From Suttonella ornithocola (lineage in GTDB: Bacteria > Pseudomonadota > Gammaproteobacteria > Cardiobacteriales > Cardiobacteriaceae): 12,420 nucleotides of DNA. The translations under genes were made by a program, and so were the position numbers. Every line of letters begins with the position of its first letter. Positions within the stretch are counted from its first letter, which is position 1. Shown piece after piece: positions 1-7,240 of the stretch. Below the pieces are notes generated by a model. That model worked only from the letters and a program-made list of their open reading frames with translations, made no database searches and was not told where the DNA came from. The stretch spans positions 1-12,420 of the forward strand of contig NZ_LWHB01000079.1 of the NCBI RefSeq assembly GCF_001889065.1, read 5' to 3'.

Positions 1-368
1 AATTTCAGTGCAGCCTCCTTAGCTTCTACCGCAATTTCATGCATGTGATTCATAAGCGGTTGACTTTTTTCCGTCAAAAAAATCAAATTCGTTCGTCTAT
101 CTTTTGGATCTTGACGACGATCAAGCAAACCATCTTGCTCTAGTTTATCAATCTGCCGCGTTAACGTCATAGGTGCTAAGTCCATATATTCAGCTAATTT
201 TGTTTGGCTAACTCCTTCATAACGCGAAAGATAAGTTAATAATGTCCATTGCGTACGCGTAATACCATAAATACGCACTCGTCTATCATAGTAACGATTC
301 ATTAAACGCGTTGTATCGTGCATTAAAAAACCAAAACCATGGCGTAAATCATCTAAGTCATCAATCAT
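1..368 (-). CDS. MarR-family transcriptional regulator (3' end cut off by window)
   Basis: This is the N-terminal 122 residues of a MarR-type winged-helix repressor, read on the minus strand; the stop codon lies beyond base 1. The helical dimerisation start (residues 1-32, ending YYDRRVR) leads into GITRTQW (35-41), the usual MarR entry to the DNA-binding domain. The recognition helix is about 66-79 (PMTLTRQIDKLEQD), and the wing carries the family signature DPKDRR (87-92) followed by LTE. The ATG at 366-368 overlaps the topA TGA (365-367) as ATGA, and an AAAGAG purine stretch in the topA end can serve as ribosome binding site, so the gene is probably the last or next gene of the topA operon and translationally coupled. 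Members usually bind palindromic operators and release on phenolic or oxidative ligands; the ligand here cannot be told. The family call is firm; the target genes are unknown. Confidence 0.9.
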   Translation of the reverse strand, partial: MIDDLDDLRHGFGFLMHDTTRLMNRYYDRRVRIYGITRTQWTLLTYLSRYEGVSQTKLAEYMDLAPMTLTRQIDKLEQDGLLDRRQDPKDRRTNLIFLTEKSQPLMNHMHEIAVEAKEAALK

Positions 369-2791
369 TTTGCGCTCTTTTTATCACTTTTATTTGCCGT
401 TTTGCGGGTGCTAGTCCGGCGAGTTGTTTTTCCCGCAGAGGTTTTCTTCTTTGCTTCAGTAGATTTGGCTTTCGAAGTCGTTTTTTTCGTCGAATTACTC
501 GCCGTTTTTTTACTTCCTCGTTTCGCTTTTCTCTCTTGGGCTTTTTCAAGAAGCTCCAAAGCTTCTGGCAAAGTCAACGTCTGTGGGTCCATTTTCTTTG
601 GTATCGAAGCGTTAATACTACCATTTGTTACATAAGGACCAAAGCGACCATTTAAAACTTGTAATATCTCATCTTGATTTTTTATCTCTTTGATATATTT
701 TTGTCGGTCAGCTTCTTTCTTTTCTGCAATGAGTTCTAGTGCTCGCTCAAGCGTTACCGTAAAAGGATTTTCCTCTTTTGGTAAGGAAACGAATTTCTTG
801 CCAAAACGGATATAAGGACCAAATCTTCCAATATTTGTGACAATTTCTCCATCTTCTTCGTTTTGACCTAAAGTTCTTGGTAATTTAAATAACTCTAATG
901 CTTGCTCCAATGTGATTTTTTCAAAATCCCACTCTGGCGGAATACTGGCAAAGTCTGGCTTATCTTCATCATCTTTACTTCCTCTTTGCACAAAGGGTCC
1001 AAATCGACCAAATCGAACGCTAATTGGTTTTCCGCTTTTAGAGTCTTGTCCTAACTCTCTTGCTTGCATAACTTCTTCGCGAGAAATATCTTTCTTTTCT
1101 TCAATTTTTTCACTGAAATTTTGCCAGAAACTTCCTAGTAGTGGCTTCCATTCCTGCTCTCCGCGTGAAACCGCATCTAAATCATCTTCTAAATTGGCGG
1201 TAAAATCATAATCAACGTAACGCTCAAAATGATTGGTGAGAAAGTCATTGACGACTTTTCCAATACTGGTTGGGATAAAGCGACGCGCATCTAGTTCAAC
1301 GTATTCTCTATTGAGCAATGTTGAAATAATACTCGCATAAGTAGAAGGGCGACCAATGCCTTTTTCTTCTAATGCTTTAATTAGACTTGCTTCAGAATAA
1401 CGAGGCGGCGGAGCGGTAAAATGTTGCGTTCCTAAAATGTCTTTTAACGCAACTTTTTCTCCTACTTTCATAGCAGGCAATAGCCCTTCATCTTCCTCAT
1501 TGCTAGTATCGTCCTGATCTTCTAAATAGACGCTCATAAAACCAGGAAACTTAATCGTTGAGCCAGTGGCACGAAATTGATAGGCTTCGCTTCCAGCATG
1601 TAATACCACACTGACTTGTTCCATCACTGCTGATGCCATTTGTGATGCTAAAGCACGCTTGCGAATTAAATCATACAGTTTTCTTTCATCAACTGTCATA
1701 TCCGCTGGTAATGCATTGCTATCTAATTTTATATCAGTTGGACGGATAGCCTCATGTGCCTCCTGAGCATTTTTAGATTTGGTTGTATAGCTTCTAGGTG
1801 TTTTGGGCAAATAAGTTTTACCATACTGTTCTTCTACCCATTCTCGAATTGCCACTATCGCTTCTTGCGCTAAATTTACTGAGTCTGTACGCATATAAGT
1901 GATGTATCCTTCTTCATATAAGCGTTGTGCGACTCGCATGGTTCTCTGAGCGGTAAAACGTAATTTACGGGCAGCTTCTTGTTGAAGCGTAGAAGTAATA
2001 AAAGGCGCTGCTGGGTTACGTTTACGATCTTTCGCAATAACCTCTGCAACTGTAAGCGTTCCATTAGCAAGTTTTTTTAGCTCAGAAATGACCTTATTAA
2101 CTTGTTCTTCTTCTGTAAAACTAAACTGTTCAACTTTTTCACCGGCATAAACCGATAGATTGGCTTTAAATGCTTGTTCCTGATGATGACTATCCGCAAA
2201 AATTTTCCAATATTCTTGTGTTTTAAAAGCTTCAATTTCTCTTTCACGCTCCACAATCATTCTAAGCGCTGGTGACTGTACTCGACCTGCTGATAAGCCC
2301 GGCTGTACTTTTCGCCAAAGAAGCGGAGAGAGATTAAAGCCAACCAAGTAGTCTAATGCTCTTCTTGCTTGTTGAGCATTTACTAAGTCCATTGCAATTT
2401 GTCGAGGCGTTTCCACTGCATTTAAAATGGCCCTTTTGGTAATCTCGTGGAACACGACTCTATGCACAGGTTTATCCGTCAAAGCGCCTTGTTCTTTTAA
2501 TAATTCATAAAGATGCCATGAAATTGCCTCACCTTCACGGTCAGGGTCAGTTGCTAGCAATAAATCATCTGCATTTTTTAATGCTTTAACAATGTTATTA
2601 ACATGTTTGGCATTTCGCTCAATAACTTCATAATTCATTGCGAAATTATTATCGGGCTCAACTGCACCATTTTTTGGCACTAAATCTCTCACATGTCCGT
2701 ATGAAGCTAATACTTCATAATCTTTGCCTAAATATTTATGTAAGGTTTTCGCCTTTGCTGGCGACTCTACAACGATTAAATGTTTACTCAT
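365..2791 (-). CDS. topA: DNA topoisomerase I (type IA, omega protein)
   Basis: It relaxes negative supercoils by cutting one strand through a 5'-phosphotyrosine. The TOPRIM domain starts at residue 3, with the acidic Glu9 in VVESPAK and the metal-binding DPDREGE (82-88: D82, D84, E86). The catalytic tyrosine is Y299 in ITYMRTDS, with R301 next to it. Three C-terminal repeats, each marked by GRFGPY/F, begin near 595, 655 and 715, exactly 60 residues apart. Residues 750-808 form a Lys/Arg/Ser/Thr-rich tail. At 808 residues it is shorter than E. coli TopA (865). The Cys4 zinc ribbons of the enteric enzyme are absent, and I find no cysteine in the whole protein. The start ATG has GAGG four bases upstream. 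The smg stop lies 10 bases before it, and the marR start overlaps its stop. The function is secure. Confidence 0.98.
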   Translation of the reverse strand: MSKHLIVVESPAKAKTLHKYLGKDYEVLASYGHVRDLVPKNGAVEPDNNFAMNYEVIERNAKHVNNIVKALKNADDLLLATDPDREGEAISWHLYELLKEQGALTDKPVHRVVFHEITKRAILNAVETPRQIAMDLVNAQQARRALDYLVGFNLSPLLWRKVQPGLSAGRVQSPALRMIVEREREIEAFKTQEYWKIFADSHHQEQAFKANLSVYAGEKVEQFSFTEEEQVNKVISELKKLANGTLTVAEVIAKDRKRNPAAPFITSTLQQEAARKLRFTAQRTMRVAQRLYEEGYITYMRTDSVNLAQEAIVAIREWVEEQYGKTYLPKTPRSYTTKSKNAQEAHEAIRPTDIKLDSNALPADMTVDERKLYDLIRKRALASQMASAVMEQVSVVLHAGSEAYQFRATGSTIKFPGFMSVYLEDQDDTSNEEDEGLLPAMKVGEKVALKDILGTQHFTAPPPRYSEASLIKALEEKGIGRPSTYASIISTLLNREYVELDARRFIPTSIGKVVNDFLTNHFERYVDYDFTANLEDDLDAVSRGEQEWKPLLGSFWQNFSEKIEEKKDISREEVMQARELGQDSKSGKPISVRFGRFGPFVQRGSKDDEDKPDFASIPPEWDFEKITLEQALELFKLPRTLGQNEEDGEIVTNIGRFGPYIRFGKKFVSLPKEENPFTVTLERALELIAEKKEADRQKYIKEIKNQDEILQVLNGRFGPYVTNGSINASIPKKMDPQTLTLPEALELLEKAQERKAKRGSKKTASNSTKKTTSKAKSTEAKKKTSAGKTTRRTSTRKTANKSDKKSAK

Positions 2792-2801
2792 AGTGCCTCG
2801 T

Positions 2802-3275
2802 CTATTGCAGTGTCCCTACCTCATCAGCCACCAACCATTGCTCTAAACAAGCATTTTGCGTCGCTGATAATTCCTCTTGTGCGTTCATGGTAACCATTAA
2901 AGCAACCCACCGTAATGTTTCAATATCTAAAGGTTCCTCAAGCGCTAGTGCTCGCTCAATAATGACTTCCATTAAACTGGCATTGATAAGCCCTAAACGT
3001 AATAAACCATATAAAAAATTTTGGCAATCTGCGTTTAAATACGCTTTTTCTTGCGTGGAAAAGACACGAAGAGAAGAGGATTTAGAGAGAATTGCTGGTC
3101 CTTTTAATTCACCAAAGGCATAAAACCACTCTATCGCTCGCCCAATATCTTCCCGCTCAAATCCAGCTGCTTGTAGATACCCTGTCATTTCCGCCAAATT
3201 AGGCAATTCTCCCGCTTGCTCAGGTAAAACATCATCAAATAAATAGCATAAAATATCAATCACAGATTCGCGCAT
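2802..3275 (-). CDS. smg: Smg family protein (DUF494)
   Basis: This is a 157-residue cytoplasmic protein of the Smg/DUF494 family, which nearly always lies next to dprA in Beta- and Gammaproteobacteria and has no settled biochemical role. The start matches family style: MRESVIDILCYLFDD, then a helical segment around AGFEREDIGRAIEWF (37-51), the middle block RVFSTQEK..L...CQNFLYGL, and a final block DIETLRWVALMV (117-128). It is all helical in appearance, with no membrane segment or catalytic motif visible. Its ATG is preceded by AGAGGG at good spacing. It sits 11 bases after dprA and 10 before topA, so it is almost certainly co-transcribed with both. Family assignment is good; function is unknown. 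Confidence 0.92.
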   Translation of the reverse strand: MRESVIDILCYLFDDVLPEQAGELPNLAEMTGYLQAAGFEREDIGRAIEWFYAFGELKGPAILSKSSSLRVFSTQEKAYLNADCQNFLYGLLRLGLINASLMEVIIERALALEEPLDIETLRWVALMVTMNAQEELSATQNACLEQWLVADEVGTLQ

Positions 3276-3286
3276 TACACCCTCTT

Positions 3287-4444
3287 CTAATTCAAACGCT
3301 GAAAGCGCCCGCCGGGCAAAGATTGTACTCGGCCATCCAGCTCAAGCATTAACAGCATGGCGGAAATTTCGGCAATCGTCAAATTTAAGCGTTCAAGCAA
3401 ATCATCCACACGGCAAGGGTCATAGCCCATTGCTGATAATAACTGTACCTGTTCAGGAGTCAAATCACTTTCAGCTTCAATAGGCAATGATGAATCTTTA
3501 ACAGATTTTATATTTACATTTTCTACGTCATTTGCCGTATTTAAAAGCGCTTGTCCAGCTAACGCCAAAGGCAACAACTCCTCTAAAATGTCTTCCGCTG
3601 ACTCTGTTAATTTAGCCCCTTCCCTAATAAGCGCATGACAACCTTTACTCAGCGGATTAAAAACAGAACCCGGAACAGCGAATACCTCTCGCCCTTGTTC
3701 TGCGGCTTGTTTTGCGGTAATTAAAGAGCCACTTTGGATAGAAGCCTCGACGACTAAAACACCTAAAGATAATCCACTGATTATCCTATTACGGCGAGGA
3801 AAATGATGTTGTCTAACCCCTGTCCCAATAGGAAACTCTGAAACAATCGCACCATTTTCAACAATTTGATACGCTAATTCTCTATGACGCGCAGGATACA
3901 CACGATCTAATCCCGTTCCTACAACCGCTAGTGTTTTTCCCCCTGCGGCCAATGCGCCACGATGAGCTGCTCCATCTATCCCTAATGCCATTCCACTGGT
4001 AATCACAATGCCTTTTTCAACAATATTCGCGCAAATAGACGCACAAAACTGCTCTCCTCCCTGCGTAGATTGCCGACTTCCTACAATACCCAATTGAGGA
4101 AAATTTAATAGCTCAACCTCTCCCATTACATACAGCAATAGTGGAGGGTCGGAAATTTCTTTTAATAACGGCGGATAACGTGCATCATCAATGGTAATGA
4201 TATGGCGATTCTCTGCTTTTTCTAACCACTCAATATCTAATGTAATATCGACTTCTTTTGCGTGCTTTCGCCACTGTTGCCAATGCTTTTCATCAATTTG
4301 TGTTAAGCACTTACGAACATCCGCATCGCTTGCCGCAAAAAAAGCTTCTGGCGACCCAAAGGTCGCCAGAATTTCCATACCTGACTTAATACCTAAACCG
4401 GATATTCGATTAAATCGACACCAAGTTTTTACTCTTTCTTCCAT
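3287..4444 (-). CDS. dprA: DNA-processing protein DprA (Smf)
   Basis: It binds incoming single-stranded DNA during natural transformation, protects it and loads RecA. The 385-residue protein has the full proteobacterial layout. A helical SAM-like N-terminus comes first (about 1-75). The Rossmann-type DNA-binding core (about 80-290) carries GIVGSR (119-124), SGMALGIDGAAH (150-161), the nucleic-acid-binding stretch FPRRNRIISGLS (215-226), SGSLITA (238-244) and AVPG (256-259). A C-terminal winged-helix (DML1-like) domain ends in LDGRVQSLPGGRF. Its ATG overlaps the upstream lysM stop by one base (TAATG), and no Shine-Dalgarno sequence is visible there, so translation probably depends on re-initiation. 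dprA is also common in non-competent bacteria, so its presence alone does not prove competence. Confidence 0.97.
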   Translation of the reverse strand: MEERVKTWCRFNRISGLGIKSGMEILATFGSPEAFFAASDADVRKCLTQIDEKHWQQWRKHAKEVDITLDIEWLEKAENRHIITIDDARYPPLLKEISDPPLLLYVMGEVELLNFPQLGIVGSRQSTQGGEQFCASICANIVEKGIVITSGMALGIDGAAHRGALAAGGKTLAVVGTGLDRVYPARHRELAYQIVENGAIVSEFPIGTGVRQHHFPRRNRIISGLSLGVLVVEASIQSGSLITAKQAAEQGREVFAVPGSVFNPLSKGCHALIREGAKLTESAEDILEELLPLALAGQALLNTANDVENVNIKSVKDSSLPIEAESDLTPEQVQLLSAMGYDPCRVDDLLERLNLTIAEISAMLLMLELDGRVQSLPGGRFQRLN

Positions 4445-5637
4445 TAAGGTCGTACAAGTGAATCCGTCAAGTCAATATTTTGTGTAGATTCCAATACAAA
4501 ACCTAAGCTATAACGCGGATAGACTTTTATAATCATTAAATAGCCTAATTCTTTTGCTGGAATTTTCACCACTTGACCATCAATATTTCTCATTGGTCCC
4601 GGGCGAACAATTTTCCAAATATCCCCGACTTCTGCCTGATTATCTTCCCCAAAGCTGGTAATAACGGTATCAAATTCTTTTACCATCAACGTTTGTGTAT
4701 TAGTATTACTCAACATATAACCACGGTTACATTGTGGTGAAGGAAGTTTTGGAAAGTAATCTAACTCTTCATGCGCATTAAGTGGAACTAGCACATCCCC
4801 TTCTTGCATCACTTGAGCGACTTCTACGGGCTTGAGTTTTGTTAAATCGCTTGAAATATCATCTCCTATGACACTAACTTGCCCCACATAGTCCATTTGA
4901 TAGCCTAATACAGGCGGTTTCTCAAAGCGACGTGAACCACCTTGAGCTTTTAATAAACTATAATCTAATAACTGTTGTCCTACCCGATAAACTCGGTAAT
5001 CTTTTTGCTCTTCAGGTAAATGTTTAGTATAAATTTCTTGTTGATCTGTCAAGGTTAAGTAATCACCCGCATTTCCAAAAATTTTCGGCAATCCTTTAAC
5101 TTGCTCAGCTGAGAAAACTTCTGTATGCAATAAGAATGGGGCAATTGCGCCATAGGCAAAAGTAATTGGACCATCTGTTAGAGAATACTCTCTGTAGCCT
5201 GGCTTATATTTATAAATAGGTAAACCATTTTTGGTATAGCGACCTGTATTGGCGCCATGATAACGGCTATTGGCTTCCGTAATGGTAATTCTACGCTCAC
5301 CATTTAAAGTCACCACAGATAAGACATCTCCCGGATAGATAAGATGCGGATTACGCACTTGAGGATTGTCATACCATAATTGTTTCCAATACCAAGGCAA
5401 TACTAAAAAGCGCTTAGAAATATCCCATAACGTATCGCCTTTTTTAACCACATAACGTAGCACCTGACGATCACCAAACGCTTGTTGCGCGTCACCCGTT
5501 GTAATACCCTCTGCTAGGCATTGCTCTGTCGGACGCTCCATCCGATTTAAGAAAGGATCTTTCGGCGAGCTACATCCTGCAATAATGGCAGCTACCGACA
5601 TTCCTACCAATAATCCATTTATACGGCTTTTTAACAC
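4444..5637 (-). CDS. LysM-domain lipoprotein, TsaP-like (pilus secretin-associated)
   Basis: This is a 397-residue exported protein. The N-terminus has a basic start, a hydrophobic stretch and the lipobox IIAGC with Cys22 as the lipidation site. Serine at +2 predicts outer-membrane placement. One LysM peptidoglycan-binding domain spans about 61-109 (YVVKKGDTLWDIS to YPGDVLSVV). The remaining 290 residues lack a motif I recognise with certainty but look like the conserved C-terminal part of LysM proteins encoded upstream of dprA. Homologues at this locus in Pseudomonas (PA0020) and Neisseria have been named TsaP, a protein that anchors the type IV pilus secretin ring to peptidoglycan. The start is GTG (5635-5637), chosen for its AGGAG at six-base spacing and the complete signal peptide. 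It heads the minus-strand operon and abuts dprA. TsaP function is inferred from locus and architecture. Confidence 0.85.
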   Translation of the reverse strand: MLKSRINGLLVGMSVAAIIAGCSSPKDPFLNRMERPTEQCLAEGITTGDAQQAFGDRQVLRYVVKKGDTLWDISKRFLVLPWYWKQLWYDNPQVRNPHLIYPGDVLSVVTLNGERRITITEANSRYHGANTGRYTKNGLPIYKYKPGYREYSLTDGPITFAYGAIAPFLLHTEVFSAEQVKGLPKIFGNAGDYLTLTDQQEIYTKHLPEEQKDYRVYRVGQQLLDYSLLKAQGGSRRFEKPPVLGYQMDYVGQVSVIGDDISSDLTKLKPVEVAQVMQEGDVLVPLNAHEELDYFPKLPSPQCNRGYMLSNTNTQTLMVKEFDTVITSFGEDNQAEVGDIWKIVRPGPMRNIDGQVVKIPAKELGYLMIIKVYPRYSLGFVLESTQNIDLTDSLVRP

Positions 5638-5643
5638 CTTACA

Positions 5644-5648
5644 CTCCT
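5644..5648 (-). promoter_or_regulatory. Ribosome binding site for the GTG-started LysM lipoprotein gene
   Basis: On the minus strand AGGAG stands six bases before GTG (5637-5635). It decides for the GTG over the in-frame ATG at residue 13, which would remove the basic n-region of the lipoprotein signal. Confidence 0.75.
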
Positions 5649-5668
5649 CGCGTTTCAGTCCGTTTGAT

Positions 5669-5697
5669 TTAACCTAAATAGTCGTATTGCGTATAAT
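5669..5697 (+). promoter_or_regulatory. Probable sigma70 promoter of the def-fmt-rsmB-DUF4390-ntrY operon
   Basis: A perfect -10 hexamer TATAAT (5692-5697) is preceded after 17 bases by TTAACC (5669-5674), a four-of-six match to the -35 consensus. Transcription would start near 5704, giving a leader of about 60 bases before the def ATG. The same AT-rich core reads TATTAT on the minus strand, where the lysM operon must also begin, but I find no good -35 there. The two divergent promoters probably overlap or lie back to back. Confidence 0.55.
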
Positions 5698-5757
5698 AGC
5701 CGTAATAAAACAATTTTCCTACCATAATTTAAGAAAAAACATCCTTAAATGGTTGTT

Positions 5758-5761
5758 GGAG
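5758..5761 (+). promoter_or_regulatory. Ribosome binding site deciding the def start
   Basis: GGAG lies five bases before the ATG at 5767. An in-frame ATG at 5749 would place this site inside the gene and add six residues not typical of the family, so 5767 is preferred. Confidence 0.75.
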
Positions 5762-5766
5762 CAAAT

Positions 5767-6318
5767 ATGACTGATTACACCATTCTTATTCATCCAGATA
5801 AACGTCTTCGCCAAAAAGCGACTGAAGTAAAACAATTTGGTGAACGCTTATCTGCTATCGTCGATACCATGTTTTCCACCATGTACCATGCCCATGGCAT
5901 TGGCTTAGCTGCGACACAAGTGAATATCCATGAGCGAATTGTTGTGATGGATGTACCTAGAATATCGCGCCATGAACAGGAAAAAGAGACGGATGAAAAA
6001 ATTCCCCATCCACATGATAAATTAATCCTTATCAATCCAGAAATCACCGAAGTTTCAGAAGAATTGGCTGAACATGAAGAAGGATGTTTATCGTTACCTG
6101 GACAATATGCCACCGTCGTTCGACCTGCTGAAATTCGAGTCAAATATCGAGATATTCATGGTGAGCCTCAAGAACGCGAAGCAACTGGCTTACTTGGCGT
6201 TTGTATTCAGCACGAAATTGATCATTTAAATGGTGTACTCTTTATTGACCATCTTTCTCGCCTAAAACGCGAACGTCTCGAAAAAAAACTAGCTAAATCT
6301 CTGAAACATCATGACTAA
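5767..6318 (+). CDS. def: Peptide deformylase
   Basis: It removes the formyl group from the N-terminal methionine of new proteins as they leave the ribosome. The 183-residue protein has all three catalytic motifs: GIGLAATQ (44-51), EGCLSLP (105-111, with Cys107 as metal ligand) and QHEIDHLNG (148-156, with metal ligands His149 and His153 and the general base Glu150). The active-site metal is normally Fe2+. Compared with the 169-residue E. coli enzyme there is an extra charged segment at about 66-84 (RISRHEQEKETDEKIPHPH) between the second and third strands. The start at 5767 begins MTDYTILIHPDKRLR and has a GGAG site. It is the first gene of the plus-strand operon and overlaps fmt by eight bases (ATGACTAA). 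The function is secure. Confidence 0.98.
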   Translation: MTDYTILIHPDKRLRQKATEVKQFGERLSAIVDTMFSTMYHAHGIGLAATQVNIHERIVVMDVPRISRHEQEKETDEKIPHPHDKLILINPEITEVSEELAEHEEGCLSLPGQYATVVRPAEIRVKYRDIHGEPQEREATGLLGVCIQHEIDHLNGVLFIDHLSRLKRERLEKKLAKSLKHHD

Positions 6319-7240
6319 GCCGACACTTTGGTTTGCGGGCACACCGCTTTTTGCCGCACATGCGCTAACGACACTTATTGAAAATCAACAATATCATATC
6401 GCTGGCGTTTTAACCCAACCTGATCGTCCTGCTGGACGCGGACGCAAAATACAAATGAGCGCTGTGAAACAAGTAGCACTCAATCACCAACTACCCGTAG
6501 AACAACCAAGCAAACTCACAGAAAATCCTTTTCCAGATTTTGCGCAACCTGATTTAATTATTGTTGCCGCTTATGGACTTCTACTGCCCCAATGGTTTTT
6601 AGACATTCCGCGCTTAGGATGCTTAAACATTCATGCTTCCCTACTGCCGCGTTGGCGGGGCGCAGCGCCTATTCAACGCGCCATTGAAGCGGGCGACACA
6701 GAAAGCGGAGTTGGCATTATGCAAATGGATGCTGGACTAGATACTGGTGCGGTATGGCTAGAAAAACGCACTCCTATTACCGACACCACCACCGCGCAAG
6801 AATTACACGACACATTGATGCAACTAGGATCAGAAGCACTTTTAGAAGCCTTGCCATTAGTTCTCTCAGAACAACAACGCCCAACCCCTCAACCCACCAC
6901 AGGCATTACTTACGCACACAAACTTACCAAACAAGAAGCTGCCATTAACTGGCAAGAAGACGCTTATACCATCGTGCGTAAAATTCGCGCTTTCTCAGGC
7001 TATCCCGTCGCGCACACCCAACTCAACGGCGAAACCATTCGCATTCATCAAGCGATAGCCTTATCAGAAACCGCGCAAGCTCCTTCAGGCACTGTTATTT
7101 CTCATCATGCTGAAGGCATTGATGTTGCGACCAAAGAAGGAACCGTTCGCCTTATTCAACTTCAATTTCCTAGCAAAACCATCACTACGGCGGCTCAGCT
7201 CAAAAATAGTCGCGACTTAACCGGACAACAATTTCTATGA
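6311..7240 (+). CDS. fmt: Methionyl-tRNA formyltransferase
   Basis: It formylates Met-tRNAfMet using 10-formyl-tetrahydrofolate, the step that Def later reverses on the finished peptide. The 309-residue protein (E. coli 315) has the formyltransferase Rossmann domain in residues 1-205: FAGTPLFAA (8-16), the tRNA-acceptor loop QPDRPAGRGRK (36-46), and the catalytic triad N106, H108 and D144 in LNIHASLLP (105-113) and MQMDAGLDTGAV (137-148). The C-terminal OB-fold tRNA-binding domain follows (about 206-309), with INW at its start and IRAFSGYPVAHT shortly after. Its start lies inside the end of def and its TGA overlaps the rsmB ATG (ATGA), so the three genes are translationally coupled. Confidence 0.98.
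   Translation: MTKPTLWFAGTPLFAAHALTTLIENQQYHIAGVLTQPDRPAGRGRKIQMSAVKQVALNHQLPVEQPSKLTENPFPDFAQPDLIIVAAYGLLLPQWFLDIPRLGCLNIHASLLPRWRGAAPIQRAIEAGDTESGVGIMQMDAGLDTGAVWLEKRTPITDTTTAQELHDTLMQLGSEALLEALPLVLSEQQRPTPQPTTGITYAHKLTKQEAAINWQEDAYTIVRKIRAFSGYPVAHTQLNGETIRIHQAIALSETAQAPSGTVISHHAEGIDVATKEGTVRLIQLQFPSKTITTAAQLKNSRDLTGQQFL

Noticed and set aside
311..655. Open frame of 114 codons on the plus strand opposite the topA 3' end
   Set aside because: It is antisense to the Lys-rich TopA tail and the marR start, is rich in Phe/Arg as expected from the complement of such codons, and has no ribosome site or family resemblance.
5749..5766. Upstream in-frame ATG for peptide deformylase
   Set aside because: It lacks a ribosome site of its own, would contain the GGAG that serves the ATG at 5767, and adds residues outside the family pattern.
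5638..5766. Riboswitch or MarR operator in the divergent intergenic region
   Set aside because: Apart from the promoter, ribosome sites and a weak AT hairpin, I see no long conserved-looking structure and no clear 16-20 base palindrome.
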